A stretch of DNA of 34,377 nucleotides from UBA1858 sp965658595 (GTDB lineage Bacteria > Pseudomonadota > Gammaproteobacteria > UBA4575), in the NCBI GenBank assembly GCA_965658595.1, contig CBFHSW010000082.1, positions 1 through 34,377 on the forward strand. Direction: 5' to 3'. A program made the position numbers and the translations under genes. The notes beneath the pieces are model-generated. The model saw nothing but the letters and a program-made list of their open reading frames with translations, ran no database searches and was not told the origin of the DNA. Of this stretch, positions 33,534-34,377 are shown piece by piece (position 1 is the first letter of the stretch; each line of letters begins with the position of its first letter).

Positions 33534-34377
33534 ATGGATACACTTCAAGATTGGCTACAGCTCGCGTTGACCCCAGGCATTGGACCTCGATTTTTTCATC
33601 GCTTAATGGATGAGTTCGCATCCAGTCCAGCCGCTGCTATGCGCGCTCCTGCCCAACAGCTGAGGGCTCTGGGAATTAATAATGCAATACTAGGTGCGCT
33701 TCAACATCCCCACACAGACATGATTGAGTCTTGCTTGCTATGGCAATCCAAGCATCCCACGCATCATATAGTCACCTACAAAAGTCCACATTATCCTGAA
33801 CTTTTGAAACATATTCCCGATGCTCCTCCTCTATTGTTTGTGAAAGGACAACTGCAAGCACTCAAAGCCATACCGCGTATAGCCTTTGTTGGCGCGCGTA
33901 AATGCACACAACTGGGGGAGAGTAACTGCTATCAACTCAGCCAACAGTGTGCTGATTTAGGTTTTACTATTGTCAGTGGCCTAGCTTACGGTATCGATAG
34001 CCACGCACATCGCGGATGTTTACAGTCTGCCAATGCCAGTCCCACCATAGCCATACTCGCAAATCGTTTAGATCGTATCTATCCTCCACGTCATCGCGTA
34101 TTAACAGAACAAATACTCACCAATGGTGCACTTATCTCAGAATATCCGCCCGGCACGCCACCACTCGCGCAACATTTCCCAAGTCGCAATCGGATTATCA
34201 GCGCCTTATGTCTGGGAGTAGTAGTGATCGAGGCCGCAAGAAAAAGCGGTAGCCTGATTACGGCTCGTTTGGCCATAGAGCAGGGACGCGAGGTATTCTG
34301 TGTGCCCGGCCCGATAAATAACCCTCTCAATCAAGGTGTCCATGATTTAATCCAACAAGGTGCCAAACTGATTACCT
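33534..34377 (+). CDS. dprA: DNA processing protein DprA (5' part, runs off the right edge)
   Basis: An uninterrupted frame from ATG 33534 reaches the window edge, giving about 281 residues of a protein usually near 370. DprA binds single-stranded DNA and loads RecA during natural transformation. The N-terminal WLQLALTPGIGPRFFHRL helix-hairpin region, the Rossmann-like core VSGLAYGIDSHAHRG, FPSRNRIIS and VVIEAARKSGSLITAR are intact. Deviations: VGARKCTQLG where GSR is usual, IAILANRLDRIYPPRH where the motif normally reads like GTGLDRIYP, and GVHDLIQQGA where GxNxLI is usual. It follows the LysM gene by about 110 bp, in the usual def-fmt/LysM/dprA region. Confidence 0.93.
   Translation, partial: MDTLQDWLQLALTPGIGPRFFHRLMDEFASSPAAAMRAPAQQLRALGINNAILGALQHPHTDMIESCLLWQSKHPTHHIVTYKSPHYPELLKHIPDAPPLLFVKGQLQALKAIPRIAFVGARKCTQLGESNCYQLSQQCADLGFTIVSGLAYGIDSHAHRGCLQSANASPTIAILANRLDRIYPPRHRVLTEQILTNGALISEYPPGTPPLAQHFPSRNRIISALCLGVVVIEAARKSGSLITARLAIEQGREVFCVPGPINNPLNQGVHDLIQQGAKLIT

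Overview
This window looks like the chromosome of a Gram-negative gammaproteobacterium with moderately low GC. It has outer-membrane proteins (a TonB-dependent receptor and a porin), the block fmt-def-LysM-dprA, the block trkH/trkA-ntrX/ntrY-DUF4390, and a his cluster joined to tatABC, all gene orders known from Gammaproteobacteria. The exact order or family cannot be fixed from the sequence alone.

Layout. Positions 1-2.8 kb hold a left-truncated BNR/sialidase-like secreted protein (minus) divergent from a TonB-dependent receptor (plus). Positions 3.4-9.65 kb form an accessory-looking stretch: a DUF2878 membrane protein, a DUF3833 lipoprotein, a TupA-like ATP-grasp gene broken by an in-frame TAA, a small SET-domain protein, an exported SNase-like nuclease, a 2-Cys peroxiredoxin (minus), a DUF2726-like protein, a small membrane protein (minus) and a family 2 glycosyltransferase. 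Positions 9.65-14.6 kb hold an O-acetylhomoserine sulfhydrylase (minus) divergent from an unrecognised two-gene operon, then a strongly signalled porin with a long leader and a classic terminator, and an unrecognised exported protein.

Positions 14.6-22.3 kb are a leftward block, in transcription order pip-dtd, hisB-hisH-hisA-hisF-hisE, tatA-tatB-tatC and gpmI. The tatA gene (59 codons) is easy to miss. hisI, usually found between hisF and hisE, is absent here. After a divergent XRE regulator, positions 23.2-32.2 kb are a second leftward block: def-fmt-DUF4390-ntrY-ntrX-trkA-trkH-methyltransferase. rsmB, usually next to fmt, is missing. Rightward from 32.3 kb come a LysM gene interrupted by an in-frame TGA at a conserved Trp, then the start of dprA, which runs off the window.

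How they work together. The blocks cover histidine synthesis, Tat export, glycolysis (gpmI), potassium uptake (TrkA/TrkH) with an adjacent NtrYX-type two-component system, and formyl-Met processing (Fmt/Def). I found no CRISPR array, IS element, tRNA, rRNA or phage genes. The most notable points are the two in-frame nonsense codons in otherwise intact reading frames, the missing hisI and rsmB, an NtrX-like regulator with degenerate ATPase motifs, and a two-gene operon of unknown function at 11.1-12.0 kb.
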